Assembly: GCF_041224425.1 (NCBI RefSeq)
Contig: NZ_JBGFGL010000075.1
Location: 1-64,000, forward strand
DNA from: Psychroserpens sp041224425
Lineage (GTDB): Bacteria > Bacteroidota > Bacteroidia > Flavobacteriales > Flavobacteriaceae
DNA length: 64,000 nucleotides
Reading direction: 5' to 3'
Shown here: positions 34,640 through 43,906 of the stretch, piece by piece
Layout: the number at the start of each line of letters is the position of its first letter
How positions within the stretch are numbered: position 1 is the stretch's first letter
The notes under the pieces: generated by a model
Told to the model about the DNA's origin: nothing
Database searches by the model: none
The model's input: the letters and a program-made list of their open reading frames with translations, nothing else
Made by a program: the position numbers and the translations under genes

Positions 34640-35659
34640 TTAAGAAACGTTTGCAGATTTTACAGTCTTAACGATTCGGCCAGCTACTTTATAAGGGTCG
34701 GCATTAGAAGCTGGTCTTCGATCTTCCAACCATCCTTTCCATCCTTTTTCAACAGTGATAATTGGAATTCTAATAGAGGCACCTCTATCAGAAATACCAT
34801 AACTAAATTCATTGATGGATTGTGTTTCGTGTTCTCCAGTCAATCGCTGATCGTTAAACTCTCCATAAACATCAATATGTTCTTTAACCACAGGTCTGAA
34901 GGCTTCACATATCTTTTCATATACTTCCTGACTGCCACAGGTTCTTAATGTCGTATTAGAGAAATTGGCATGCATTCCTGAACCGTTCCAATCCATTTCC
35001 TTTCCTAGAGGTTTTGGATGGTATTCAATATAATAACCATATTTTTCAGTCAAACGATCTAGTAAATAACGCGCTACCCAAATTTCATCTCCAGCTTTTT
35101 TTGCGCCTTTGGCAAATAATTGAAATTCCCATTGTCCGGAAGCAACCTCTTGGTTGATCCCTTCAAAATTCAATCCAGCCGCAATACACAAATCAGCATG
35201 CTCTTCAACTAAATCCCTTCCATGGGTATTTCTTCCACCAACAGAGCAGTAATATAATCCTTGAGGAGCAGGATAACCACCAACAGGAAAACCTAACGGA
35301 AGTTGGGTTTTCTTGTCCATAATAAAGTATTCTTGCTCAAACCCAAACCAGAAATCGTTGTCCTCATCTTCAATAGTTGCTCTACCATTAGATTCGTGAG
35401 GTGTACCGTCAGCGTTTAAAACTTCGGTCATAACCAAGTATCCATTTTCTCTTGCAGGATCAGGATAGATAGCTACGGGTTTTAACAAGCAGTCTGAAGA
35501 ACCGCCTTCGGCTTGTCGGGTTGAACTTCCATCAAAAGACCAAATTGGACAGTCTTCTAACTTTCCACTAAAATCATCTTCGATTTTAGTTTTACTTCTC
35601 ATGTTTTGAGTCGGTTTATAGCCATCTAACCAAATGTACTCAAGTTTTGATTTGCTCAT
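34640..35659 (-). CDS. Glutamine synthetase type II (eukaryotic-like)
   Basis: A 339-aa glutamine synthetase of the GSII class, which forms glutamine from glutamate, ammonia and ATP. It begins MSKSKLEYIWLDGYKPTQN and shows IWSFDGSSTRQAEG, FGFEQEYFIMD, GLNFEGINQEVASGQWEFQ and GASIRIPII, all in order. The open frame extends 17 codons upstream, but those codons lie at or before the transcription start predicted from the promoter at 35690, so 35659 is chosen. It diverges from GSIII across a 178-base shared regulatory region. Confidence 0.93.
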   Translation of the reverse strand: MSKSKLEYIWLDGYKPTQNMRSKTKIEDDFSGKLEDCPIWSFDGSSTRQAEGGSSDCLLKPVAIYPDPARENGYLVMTEVLNADGTPHESNGRATIEDEDNDFWFGFEQEYFIMDKKTQLPLGFPVGGYPAPQGLYYCSVGGRNTHGRDLVEEHADLCIAAGLNFEGINQEVASGQWEFQLFAKGAKKAGDEIWVARYLLDRLTEKYGYYIEYHPKPLGKEMDWNGSGMHANFSNTTLRTCGSQEVYEKICEAFRPVVKEHIDVYGEFNDQRLTGEHETQSINEFSYGISDRGASIRIPIITVEKGWKGWLEDRRPASNADPYKVAGRIVKTVKSANVS

Positions 35660-35689
35660 GCTGTAAAATGTTTGTTTAAAATGAAAGTG

Positions 35690-35720
35690 CAAATATTGAT
35701 TTTTTTTCAATTACATCAAA
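35690..35720 (-). promoter_or_regulatory. Promoter of the GSII gene
   Basis: On the minus strand: TTTG (plus-strand CAAA at 35717-35720), a 19-base spacer and AATATTTG (35690-35697). Confidence 0.65.
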
Positions 35721-35811
35721 AAAACGAGGGTTAAATTCAAAAAAATCTTTTCAACAATTGTTAATACCCTAAAAAATGAAGGGTATATTAATCTAAAAGT
35801 GTCAAATTTTG

Positions 35812-35819
35812 TATTTTTG
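35812..35819 (+). promoter_or_regulatory. -7 box of the GSIII gene
   Basis: TATTTTTG, an exact TANNTTTG, 18 bases before the GSIII ATG. No -33 match; the two glutamine synthetase promoters are about 115 bases apart and point away from each other. Confidence 0.55.
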
Positions 35820-35837
35820 CCCTAAAATTTTATACAT

Positions 35838-38024
35838 ATGTCAACATTGAGATTTCACGCATTAAAAGAAACTTTTAATCATAAACCGGTTGTTATCGAT
35901 ACCAATAAAAGGCGATCAGAGCTATTTGCTACAAATGTTTTCAATGAGGAAACAATGCGCCAATACCTAACAAAAGAAGCTTTTGAAAGTGTCATGGATG
36001 CTATAAAAAATGGGTCTAAAATTGATCGATCTGTAGCAGACCATGTTTCTACAGGGATGAAAGAATGGGCCATTTCAAAAGGTGCTACACATTATACGCA
36101 TTGGTTTCAACCTTTAACTGGTGCAACTGCTGAAAAACACGATGCTTTCTTTGAGCCTGTCAACGGAGGAAGAGCCATCGAGAAATTTGGAGGTGGACAA
36201 TTGGTTCAGCAAGAACCTGATGCGTCTAGTTTTCCAAGTGGAGGTATCCGAAATACTTTTGAAGCTAGAGGCTATACGGCTTGGGATCCAACATCTCCAG
36301 CGTTCGTTTTTGGTACAACACTTTGCATACCAACAGTTTTTGTATCCTACACTGGAGAGGCTTTAGATTATAAAACTCCTTTACTGAGAGCACTTCAAGC
36401 AGTTGATAATGCTGCTGTGGCAGTATGCAAATATTTCGATAAAAATGTTAAGAAAGTCAATGCATCTCTAGGTTGGGAACAAGAATATTTTTTGATTGAT
36501 AGCGGACTGGCTATGTCAAGACCAGATATTACTTTGACAGGAAGAACGCTCCTAGGACATTCACCTGCAAAAGGACAGCAACTTGATGACCATTATTTCG
36601 GAACGATTCCTAATAGAGCTATGTCTTACATGCGTGATTTGGAAAATGAATGCATGCTACTGGGTATTCCTGTTAAAACTCGACATAATGAGGTAGCTCC
36701 AAACCAATTTGAGTTGGCGCCTATTTACGATGAAGCCAATTTAGCCGTTGATCACAATTCATTGTTAATGGATGTAATGGATAAGGTTGCAGAGCGTCAC
36801 AATTTCAAAGTGCTGTTTCATGAGAAACCATTTGCAGGCGTCAATGGTTCAGGAAAGCATAATAATTGGAGCTTGGGTACAGATACAGGAGTTAACTTGT
36901 TAGGTCCAGGTAAAACACCTATGAGTAATCTACAATTCTTAACGTTCTTTATCAATACCATTAAAGCGGTGTATGATAATGAGGAATTGCTGAGAGCTGC
37001 CATTGCCTCGGCAAGTAACGATCATCGTCTTGGTGCCAATGAAGCACCTCCTGCTATTATTTCTGTATTTATAGGTGAACAATTGACCCAGACATTGAAT
37101 GAGTTGGAAAATGTGACAGATGGAAAATTGTCACCAAAGGAAATGACCGATCTTAAATTGAATGTGGTTGGTAAAATTCCGGATGTGTTATTGGATAATA
37201 CAGACAGAAACCGAACTTCTCCATTCGCATTTACAGGAAATAAGTTTGAATTTAGAGCTGTAGGTTCAAAGGCCAATTGTGCAAATCCAATGACTGTTTT
37301 GAATACTATTGTTGCCAATCAGCTAATGGAATTTAAGTCTGAGGTAGATACACTTATCAAGAAAAAGGACATGAAAAAGGACGATGCTATTTTCAATGTC
37401 TTGCGTGAGTATATAAAGAAATCGAAAGCTATTCTGTTTGAAGGTAATGGTTACAGTGAGGCATGGGAAAAAGAAGCTAAGAAGCGTGGATTGAGCAACA
37501 ATAAAACCACACCTGAGGCTTTGAAAGCTAAAGTGTCTAAAAAGTCGATTGAACTTTTTGAGCGAATGGGTGTGATGAATAAGATAGAATCTGAATCGCG
37601 TTATGAGATTGAAATGGAAGAATATACCATGCGCATTCAAATTGAAAGTCGCGTTTTAGGAGATATTGCTAGAAACCATGTGGTTCCAACGGCTGTTCGT
37701 TATCAAAATATTCTTATAGAGAATGTCAAAGGCCTTAAGGAAATTTATGGTGCGTCATTTACAAAATTAGCAGATGAACAATTAAATCTCATAGAGCAAA
37801 TCTCTACGCATATTGTTGAAATCAATTCCAAAGTGACCAAAATGATTGATGAACGTAAAAAAGGAAATTCTATTGAGGACTTGGAGAAAAAAGCCAAAGC
37901 CTATTGCAACAAAGTGAAACCACTCTTCGAAGATATTCGTTACCACTGTGATAAATTAGAGTTATTGGTTGATGACGAACTTTGGCCATTAACCAAATAT
38001 CGAGAATTGCTTTTTACAAAGTAA
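35838..38024 (+). CDS. glnN: Glutamine synthetase type III (GlnN)
   Basis: A 728-aa GSIII, the large hexamer-pair class common in Bacteroidota. N-terminal FATNVFNEETMRQYL and the characteristic THYTHWFQPLTGATAEKHD, LGWEQEYFLID, KTRHNEVAPNQFELAPIYD, and EKPFAGVNGSGKHNNWSL are all present. Length is normal and the frame is intact. It makes glutamine from ammonia and is probably used under nitrogen limitation. It shares a divergent intergenic region with GSII. Confidence 0.95.
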   Translation: MSTLRFHALKETFNHKPVVIDTNKRRSELFATNVFNEETMRQYLTKEAFESVMDAIKNGSKIDRSVADHVSTGMKEWAISKGATHYTHWFQPLTGATAEKHDAFFEPVNGGRAIEKFGGGQLVQQEPDASSFPSGGIRNTFEARGYTAWDPTSPAFVFGTTLCIPTVFVSYTGEALDYKTPLLRALQAVDNAAVAVCKYFDKNVKKVNASLGWEQEYFLIDSGLAMSRPDITLTGRTLLGHSPAKGQQLDDHYFGTIPNRAMSYMRDLENECMLLGIPVKTRHNEVAPNQFELAPIYDEANLAVDHNSLLMDVMDKVAERHNFKVLFHEKPFAGVNGSGKHNNWSLGTDTGVNLLGPGKTPMSNLQFLTFFINTIKAVYDNEELLRAAIASASNDHRLGANEAPPAIISVFIGEQLTQTLNELENVTDGKLSPKEMTDLKLNVVGKIPDVLLDNTDRNRTSPFAFTGNKFEFRAVGSKANCANPMTVLNTIVANQLMEFKSEVDTLIKKKDMKKDDAIFNVLREYIKKSKAILFEGNGYSEAWEKEAKKRGLSNNKTTPEALKAKVSKKSIELFERMGVMNKIESESRYEIEMEEYTMRIQIESRVLGDIARNHVVPTAVRYQNILIENVKGLKEIYGASFTKLADEQLNLIEQISTHIVEINSKVTKMIDERKKGNSIEDLEKKAKAYCNKVKPLFEDIRYHCDKLELLVDDELWPLTKYRELLFTK

Positions 38025-38062
38025 AAACCTTATTGTAAATAGCTTTTTTGAGCTAAAATTTG

Positions 38063-38106
38063 AGCCTGTATAATTGTGTTAATCATAGTTTTACAGGCTT
38101 TTTTGT
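38063..38106 (+). terminator. Terminator of the GSIII gene
   Basis: AGCCTGTA (38063-38070) pairs with TACAGGCT (38092-38099), followed by a T-run. Confidence 0.75.
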
Positions 38107-38127
38107 AAGCCATTATGTTAAAAAATG

Positions 38128-38143
38128 TACGTATTCTTACGTA
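38128..38143. promoter_or_regulatory. Palindrome TACGTA-N4-TACGTA (copy 1)
   Basis: Two TACGTA half-sites separated by TTCT; one more base pair on each side (G/C) extends the inverted repeat. There is no T-run, so it is not a terminator. The same 16-base design recurs at 55937. It lies about 125 bases upstream of a small secreted-peptide gene. Confidence 0.55.
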
Positions 38144-38209
38144 CTTTGTAAGAAAAAAGTGGTATTTCAACGCCTAATTTTTACAACTAATCGAAAAAGG
38201 TGTTAATGC

Positions 38210-38241
38210 TTGATAGGCAGTAGCAATTATTATTAAGTTTG
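38210..38241 (+). promoter_or_regulatory. Promoter of the 46-aa secreted peptide gene
   Basis: TTG at 38210-38212, a 21-base spacer and TAAGTTTG at 38234-38241, an exact TANNTTTG. The ATG at 38269 is 28 bases downstream. Confidence 0.6.
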
Positions 38242-38268
38242 TGGTGCTATTAATCAATTTTTGTAAAA

Positions 38269-38409
38269 ATGAAGAAGTTACTACTTAGTGTAGCCGCTCT
38301 AATGTTTGCTACATTGCTGTTTTCTCAAGATGACACTACAGATGTCAATGAGACAGTTACTCAAGACAATGTCGCTAAGACAGAGTTGAGTCTTCAAACA
38401 GAATCGTAA
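38269..38409 (+). CDS. Small secreted peptide (46 aa)
   Basis: A 46-codon gene with its own promoter and terminator. The first 20 residues form a clear signal peptide (MKKLLLSVAALMFATLLFSQ), and the rest is an acidic, Thr/Asp/Glu-rich 26-residue tail starting DDTTDVNETVTQDN. It has no Cys and no known domain. A complete transcription unit of this size argues for a real gene. It could be a secreted peptide or a short periplasmic protein; function unknown. Confidence 0.65.
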   Translation: MKKLLLSVAALMFATLLFSQDDTTDVNETVTQDNVAKTELSLQTES

Positions 38410-38463
38410 ACTTTATTGTAGTTACAAAAGATAGTTGTTGAAATCATTACTCAGCAACTGAAG

Positions 38464-38504
38464 AGACAAACGGAATACTTAGTTTTTCGTTTGTCTTTTT
38501 TTTT
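38464..38504 (+). terminator. Terminator of the small peptide gene
   Basis: AGACAAACG (38464-38472) pairs with CGTTTGTCT (38488-38496), followed by nine or more T. Confidence 0.8.
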
Positions 38505-38639
38505 AAACTATAGGTGAATTTAAAGATAAATGAACCTATTGGGATTAATTTTTTATATTGCCAGTCTATGATTGCCTCAAATTGTGGATTTTAAAATACT
38601 TGTGTTATTGATGTTTATGTATAATTAATACTGAAATTG

Positions 38640-39338
38640 ATGATAGCACAATCTTTCTACACAAAGGCCATCTTGAGTTTTTGTATCAGTCTTTTGTCGT
38701 TAGTGGTTTTTTCACAAGATAAAGATGAAGATTCAAAGCAAGTTGAAGAAAAAAAGACATTCAAAACAGAATTCTATAATCTTAGAGGAGCCAATGCTTT
38801 TGATGTGGCTCTTGGTACTTCAGTTATCAATGGAGATTTTGTTGATCCTATGTTTGAAATTTATAGCCATGTTGGTTATAAACGTCATTTGACACCTCAT
38901 CTGGCTGTTGATCTTGGATATCATAAATTCAATTTGGCTTACATCGATACTTTTAATGAAGGCTTTATGTCTTTTGATTTAAACCTAGAACTTACTATAC
39001 TGCCACATTCAAATTTTTCACCTTTTATTTTTGGAGGCACTGGACTGAATGCCGCGAACCATTTTACGTCAACTGCAAATAAGTTCCAAGGTGGTGGCGG
39101 ATTGGAATATATCGTTAGTGAAGGTATTGGTGTCAAATTATATACCGATTACAATTATGTTTTAAGTGATGGACTTGATGGTTTGGAAGCAGGTGAGTCT
39201 GATGATACTTATTTCAGAATTGCTTTAGGTCTCAATTTTTATTTTGGTGGCACGCAACAGAAAGCAAAGAAAATGAAAGGTCAGTCTACTGTAATAGACT
39301 CCAATCTTTTAAATGAGGAATATTACATCAAAAAATAG
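38640..39338 (+). CDS. Outer-membrane beta-barrel protein, unknown function
   Basis: A 232-aa protein with a signal peptide (cleavage near SLVVFSQ), a charged linker (DKDEDSKQVEEKKTF) and a barrel-like body with alternating strands ending in LGLNFYFGG, then a basic tail (QQKAKKMKGQS). FIFGGTGLNAA and GGGLEYIVSEGIGVKLYTDYNY are typical of OmpA-barrel-type porins in Bacteroidota. I start at the ATG at 38640; a TTG one codon earlier is less likely. Monocistronic in appearance. Function unknown. Confidence 0.7.
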   Translation: MIAQSFYTKAILSFCISLLSLVVFSQDKDEDSKQVEEKKTFKTEFYNLRGANAFDVALGTSVINGDFVDPMFEIYSHVGYKRHLTPHLAVDLGYHKFNLAYIDTFNEGFMSFDLNLELTILPHSNFSPFIFGGTGLNAANHFTSTANKFQGGGGLEYIVSEGIGVKLYTDYNYVLSDGLDGLEAGESDDTYFRIALGLNFYFGGTQQKAKKMKGQSTVIDSNLLNEEYYIKK

Positions 39339-39349
39339 ATAACAATCCT

Positions 39350-39357
39350 TACTTTTG
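39350..39357 (+). promoter_or_regulatory. -7 box of the purM-like gene
   Basis: TACTTTTG, an exact TANNTTTG, 18 bases before the ATG. Confidence 0.5.
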
Positions 39358-39375
39358 TGATCATAATTCCAAATT

Positions 39376-40554
39376 ATGAGCAAAGATATTAGCAAACGTT
39401 ATGAGCAACGCGGTGTTTCGGCATCAAAAGAAGACGTTCATAATGCCATAAAAAACATCGATAAAGGATTGTTTCCAAAAGCCTTTTGCAAAATAGTTCC
39501 CGATTACCTTACCAACGATGACGATTACTGTTTGGTAATGCATGCTGATGGTGCTGGAACAAAATCTTCCTTGGCTTATATGTATTGGAAAGAAACAGGA
39601 GATCTATCTGTTTGGAAAGGAATTGCTCAAGATGCTTTGATTATGAATGTTGATGACTTGCTATGTGTAGGCGCTACTGATAACATCATGTTATCTTCAA
39701 CCATTGGAAGAAATAAAAGCTGTATTCCAGGTGAAGTCATTTCAGCTATAATAAATGGAACAGAAGAACTCATTAAAGAACTGAAGTCTTTTGGAGTGAC
39801 CATACATTCTACGGGTGGCGAAACTGCAGATGTTGGCGATTTGGTAAGAACAATAATTGTTGATTCTACGGTTACGGCTCGAATGAAACGTGACGATGTA
39901 ATTGATAATGCCAATATTCAGCCAGGTGATGTGATTGTTGGATTGGAGAGTTTTGGCCAAGCAACTTATGAAACGGAGTATAATGGTGGCATGGGAAGTA
40001 ACGGATTGACTTCTGCTAGACATGATGTTTTCGATAAATACTTAGCTGAAAAATATCCTGAAAGTTTTGATCCTTCGGTGCCTAAAGATTTAGTGTATTC
40101 TGGAAACATCAAACTTACCGATACGGTAAAGGATAGTCCTATAGACGCCGGGAAATTGGTCTTATCGCCAACACGAACTTATGCGCCAATCATCAAAGCC
40201 ATTTTATCTAAATATACAAGTGATGCTATTCATGGTATGGTACACTGTTCAGGTGGTGCACAAACAAAAATCCTTCATTTTGTAGATTGTTTACATATTG
40301 TAAAAGACAATATGTTTCCTGTGCCTCCTTTATTTCAATTAATTCAAGAACAATCTAAAACAGATTGGAAAGAAATGTATCAAGTCTTCAATTGTGGGCA
40401 TCGAATGGAGTTATATGTAAACGTCTCTATTGCAGACGATATCATTGCAATCTCGAAGTCGTTCAATGTGAATGCCCAAGTTATTGGTCGTGTAGAGGCT
40501 TCCGAAGAAAAAAAGCTTACAATTAAAAGTGCTTTTGGAACGTTTATGTACTAA
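39376..40554 (+). CDS. purM: AIR synthase-type protein, probable phosphoribosylformylglycinamidine cyclo-ligase
   Basis: A 392-aa PurM-superfamily protein. ADGAGTKSSLAYMYW, NVDDLLCVGATDNIM and STGGETADVGDLVRT follow the PurM ATP-binding and active-site order; ALSKYTSDAIHGMVHCSGGAQTK belongs to the C-terminal domain. Bacteroidota PurM proteins are of this longer, divergent type, so I give the symbol with moderate confidence. The reaction closes FGAM to AIR in purine synthesis. Its neighbours are unrelated to purines. Confidence 0.8.
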   Translation: MSKDISKRYEQRGVSASKEDVHNAIKNIDKGLFPKAFCKIVPDYLTNDDDYCLVMHADGAGTKSSLAYMYWKETGDLSVWKGIAQDALIMNVDDLLCVGATDNIMLSSTIGRNKSCIPGEVISAIINGTEELIKELKSFGVTIHSTGGETADVGDLVRTIIVDSTVTARMKRDDVIDNANIQPGDVIVGLESFGQATYETEYNGGMGSNGLTSARHDVFDKYLAEKYPESFDPSVPKDLVYSGNIKLTDTVKDSPIDAGKLVLSPTRTYAPIIKAILSKYTSDAIHGMVHCSGGAQTKILHFVDCLHIVKDNMFPVPPLFQLIQEQSKTDWKEMYQVFNCGHRMELYVNVSIADDIIAISKSFNVNAQVIGRVEASEEKKLTIKSAFGTFMY

Positions 40555-40591
40555 TAAACCATAACCACTAACTATTTACTGACTTTTTATA

Positions 40592-41536
40592 ATGAAAAGA
40601 TTCCTACTAATTTTCCTTGTAATCCCATGCCAAATGGTGTTTGCTAGTACAGATTCAACAGCAACTGAAACCAAACCTCTTAAATGGAAGCTTCTCAATA
40701 AAGCAGGATTGGATTTAAGTGAAGTAACCTTCGTGAATTGGAGTGCAGGAGGTAGTAATTCTATCTCTGCCTTAACGAATGTGTTATCAACTTTAAAATA
40801 TAGAAAGGACCATTTAAAATGGACTAGCTCTGCACGTTTGAGATATGGCATTAATAAACAAGAAAGTCAAAGGTTAAGAAAAACAGAAGATGAATTCGAA
40901 CTGTCTTCAAGTTTGGGCTACCGAAAGGATACCATAACAAATTGGTACTATTCCTCAAGGTTTAATTTTAGAACGCAGTTGACCAATGGCTATAATTATC
41001 CAGATCGAGACAATGAGATTTCAAGGCTTATGGCTCCAGGATATATGTTTATTGGTGGTGGTGTTGAGTATGGAAAAAACCTCGAGCAATTGACGTTTTA
41101 TTTTTCTCCTATAACTTTCAAGGCCACCTTTGTACTAGATCAAACCTTGGCAGATTCTGGAGCGTTTGGTGTTAATCCGGCGACCTATGATGAGGAAGGA
41201 AATGTAATCGAGGAAGGGGAAAACATGAGAACTGAAATGGGTGTTCTGTTAACCAATTATTACGAAACTAAAGTCTACGACAATATTTTCTTGAAGCATA
41301 ATTTGAGTGTCTATTCAGATTATATCAATGATTTTGGAAATCTTGATATCGATTGGGAAGTCGTGTTCGATTTCAAGGTCAATGATTTTGTAAGAGCTTC
41401 CTTGGGATCACATATCAAGTATGACAACGACATTAAAACCTTTGAAGAAGTAGAAGGTGAAGAAGAGCCTATAGAGCGTGGTGCCAGAATTCAATGGAAA
41501 CAACTCTTGGGAGTTGGTGTTGCTTTCGATTTTTGA
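40592..41536 (+). CDS. DUF3078 outer-membrane protein
   Basis: A 314-aa protein with a signal peptide (MKRFLLIFLVIPCQMVFA) and a body starting WKLLNKAGLDLSEVTFVNW, the recognisable DUF3078 N-terminus. Alternating strands (YYSSRFNFRTQLTNGYNYP, YMFIGGGVEYGKN) and a terminal aromatic residue suggest a barrel. Function unknown. It lies just upstream of prfA, convergent with the small membrane protein gene. Confidence 0.85.
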   Translation: MKRFLLIFLVIPCQMVFASTDSTATETKPLKWKLLNKAGLDLSEVTFVNWSAGGSNSISALTNVLSTLKYRKDHLKWTSSARLRYGINKQESQRLRKTEDEFELSSSLGYRKDTITNWYYSSRFNFRTQLTNGYNYPDRDNEISRLMAPGYMFIGGGVEYGKNLEQLTFYFSPITFKATFVLDQTLADSGAFGVNPATYDEEGNVIEEGENMRTEMGVLLTNYYETKVYDNIFLKHNLSVYSDYINDFGNLDIDWEVVFDFKVNDFVRASLGSHIKYDNDIKTFEEVEGEEEPIERGARIQWKQLLGVGVAFDF

Positions 41537-41540
41537 AAGG

Positions 41541-41831
41541 TTATATAAATCCCTTTATGAGCAATAGAAAACTTGCAGTTATGAAGCTGTCAAATAAAAA
41601 GATGACACTGAAAAACGTAAAGTTAGACACACCACTAATGCGATAAAATCGTAGACGTTGTCGCATTTTTCGATCACTCAGAATAAACCAAAGTACAAAC
41701 ACCAAAAAGAGTTTGGTGCTCAAAGCCAAGATCAATTCTGGGTTGATGACTGTAATTCCCAAAGTGACCAAAAACGACCATAAAGCCATTGATTTGTAGT
41801 AGTTTAGTATAGAGGTGAATCGCTTTCGCAT
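41541..41831 (-). CDS. Small membrane protein, unknown function
   Basis: A 96-aa protein starting MRKRFTSILNYYKSMALWSF, with three hydrophobic segments (about 14-32, 36-50 and 72-94) and a basic loop (DRKMRQRLRFYRIS). The open frame continues 57 codons upstream into the prfA promoter region, which I reject because that extension is unlike a coding sequence and would overlap prfA. The end lies 4 bases from the DUF3078 stop. No domain recognised. Confidence 0.65.
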   Translation of the reverse strand: MRKRFTSILNYYKSMALWSFLVTLGITVINPELILALSTKLFLVFVLWFILSDRKMRQRLRFYRISGVSNFTFFSVIFLFDSFITASFLLLIKGFI

Positions 41832-41914
41832 ATGTCTTATAACGCTAAAACAAAAAAAAATATTTTTCAATGTTGATAACATTTTATCTGCGGTGTAAAA
41901 TCCATAAAATATTG

Positions 41915-41922
41915 TACTTTTG
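41915..41922 (+). promoter_or_regulatory. -7 box of prfA
   Basis: TACTTTTG, an exact TANNTTTG, 21 bases before the prfA ATG at 41944. Confidence 0.5.
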
Positions 41923-41943
41923 AGGCAGAATTTTAAGAGATAG

Positions 41944-43020
41944 ATGTTAGAGAAATTAGAGATTATTAAACAGCGTTTCGATGAGGTCAATGACTTGATC
42001 ATACAACCAGATATTATTGCTGACCAGAAACGTTATATTCAATTAAATAAAGAATACAAAGACTTAAGGGTTCTAATGGATAAGCGTGATGCTTATGTTG
42101 AATTGACCGATAACCTTAAGGAAGCTGAGGAAATTATTGCCGATGGAAGCGATCCGGAAATGGTCGAAATGGCAAAATTACAATACGATGAAGCTAAAGA
42201 AGCCCTTCCTGCTTTAGAGGAAGAAATCCGATTCTTGTTGATACCAAAAGATCCTGAAGATGCTAAAAACGTGGTTGTTGAGGTGAGAGCTGGAACTGGT
42301 GGTGACGAAGCGAGCATCTTTGCTGGTGATCTATATAGAATGTATACCAAGTATTGCGAAAGCAAGGGTTGGACGGTTAGTGTGGTCGATTTAAATGAAG
42401 GGACTGCTGGTGGTTTCAAGGAAATCATTTTTGAAGTCAGTGGTGAGGATGTCTATGGAACAATGAAATTTGAAGCTGGAGTACATCGTGTACAACGTGT
42501 ACCTCAAACTGAAACCCAAGGACGTGTGCATACGAGTGCAGCGACCGTCGTAGTTTTACCTGAAGCTGAAGAGTTTGATTACGAACTTGATATGTCTGAA
42601 GTAAGAATTGAGCGTACCACATCTACTGGACCAGGAGGTCAATCGGTAAACACAACCTATTCAGCAATCAAATTACACCACGAACCTACTGGAATGATTG
42701 TGAGCTGTCAAGATCAGAAGTCCTCTCACAAAAACTTGGAAAAGGCACTTAAAGTATTACGTTCCCGATTGTATGAAGAGGAATTGCGTAAACGTCAGGA
42801 AGCTGATTCAGAAAAGCGTAAAAGCATGGTAAGCTCTGGTGATAGAAGTGCTAAGATTAGAACTTATAATTATCCGCAAGGTCGTGTGACCGATCATAGA
42901 ATTGGTTTGACCTTATACGACTTGCAGAATATTATTAATGGCGATATCCAAAAAATAATAGACGAATTACAACTTGCTGAGAATACTGAAAAGTTAAAAG
43001 CAAGCGACGAACATATTTAA
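41944..43020 (+). CDS. prfA: Peptide chain release factor 1
   Basis: Releases the nascent chain at UAA and UAG. It is 358 aa, with GGQ at 231-233 in TSTGPGGQSVNTT, the methylated Gln site, and the RF1 codon-recognition region around HRVQRVPQTETQGRVHTSA. Length and architecture are normal. A terminator follows before pyrF. Confidence 0.97.
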   Translation: MLEKLEIIKQRFDEVNDLIIQPDIIADQKRYIQLNKEYKDLRVLMDKRDAYVELTDNLKEAEEIIADGSDPEMVEMAKLQYDEAKEALPALEEEIRFLLIPKDPEDAKNVVVEVRAGTGGDEASIFAGDLYRMYTKYCESKGWTVSVVDLNEGTAGGFKEIIFEVSGEDVYGTMKFEAGVHRVQRVPQTETQGRVHTSAATVVVLPEAEEFDYELDMSEVRIERTTSTGPGGQSVNTTYSAIKLHHEPTGMIVSCQDQKSSHKNLEKALKVLRSRLYEEELRKRQEADSEKRKSMVSSGDRSAKIRTYNYPQGRVTDHRIGLTLYDLQNIINGDIQKIIDELQLAENTEKLKASDEHI

Positions 43021-43024
43021 ACAC

Positions 43025-43048
43025 AAGCCTCTTTTTGAGGCTTTTTTT
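43025..43048 (+). terminator. Terminator between prfA and pyrF
   Basis: AAGCCTC pairs with GAGGCTT (43025-43031 / 43037-43043) with a T5 loop and T-tail. It sits only 11 bases before the pyrF ATG, so it may also regulate pyrF. Confidence 0.75.
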
Positions 43049-43053
43049 ATAAC

Positions 43054-43875
43054 ATGACTACAGATCAACTTATAGCACAAATCCATAAAAAACAATCCTT
43101 TCTGTGCATCGGATTGGATGTCGATTTAAATAAGATTCCGCAACATTTATTGGAGGATGAAGATCCTATTTTTGCTTTTAATAAAGCCATTATAGATGCT
43201 ACGCATCACCTATGTGTAGCCTACAAACCAAATATAGCATTTTATGAAGCTTACGGATTGAAAGGGTGGAAGGCTCTTGAAAAAACCATCATGTATCTCA
43301 ATGTAAAGCATCCAGAAATCTTTACCATTGCAGATGCTAAGCGTGGCGATATTGGTAACACAAGTCGTATGTATGCCAAGGCATTTTTCGAGGATTTAGC
43401 TTTTGATTCCATTACTGTGGCACCTTACATGGGAAAGGATTCCGTCGAGCCTTTTTTGGAATTTAAGGATAAACACACAATCCTTTTGGCACTGACTTCC
43501 AATCAAGGGGCTTTTGACTTCCAAACCAAGACTTTGGAAAATCAAGAACTCTATAAACAAGTACTTCATACGTCTAAATCATGGAACAATGCCCATAACC
43601 TGATGTATGTGGTTGGCGCTACAAAAGCTGAATATTTGTCCGATATCAGAACGATCATTCCTGAATCCTTTTTATTAGTTCCTGGTGTTGGTGCGCAAGG
43701 CGGAAGTTTGAAAGAGGTTTGCAAATACGGAATGACGAAAGATGTTGGTCTTCTAATCAATTCTTCAAGAGGAATTATTTACGCTTCCAATGGAAAGGAC
43801 TTCGCTCAAGCTGCTGCCAAAAAGGCTGAAGCGATGCAAAAGGAAATGGCTTTGGAACTTCAGAAGATATCTTAA
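43054..43875 (+). CDS. pyrF: Orotidine 5'-phosphate decarboxylase (type 2)
   Basis: Last step of UMP synthesis. It is 273 aa, the longer family-2 form: LCIGLDVDLNKIP at the start, YKPNIAFYEAYG, the catalytic DAKRGDIGNTSRMYA, and VPGVGAQGGSLKEV near the phosphate site. It begins 33 bases after prfA with a terminator-like hairpin between. Confidence 0.95.
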   Translation: MTTDQLIAQIHKKQSFLCIGLDVDLNKIPQHLLEDEDPIFAFNKAIIDATHHLCVAYKPNIAFYEAYGLKGWKALEKTIMYLNVKHPEIFTIADAKRGDIGNTSRMYAKAFFEDLAFDSITVAPYMGKDSVEPFLEFKDKHTILLALTSNQGAFDFQTKTLENQELYKQVLHTSKSWNNAHNLMYVVGATKAEYLSDIRTIIPESFLLVPGVGAQGGSLKEVCKYGMTKDVGLLINSSRGIIYASNGKDFAQAAAKKAEAMQKEMALELQKIS

Positions 43876-43906
43876 TCTGTTTAAGGTCTATTCCAACACT
43901 TCGCCT

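Noticed and set aside
38127..38144. Palindrome read as terminator
   Set aside because: No T-run follows and the GSIII terminator lies before it; its recurrence at 55937 favours a binding site.
41832..42002. Upstream extension of the small membrane protein gene
   Set aside because: It overlaps the prfA start and promoter and reads as random sequence; start at 41831 is better.
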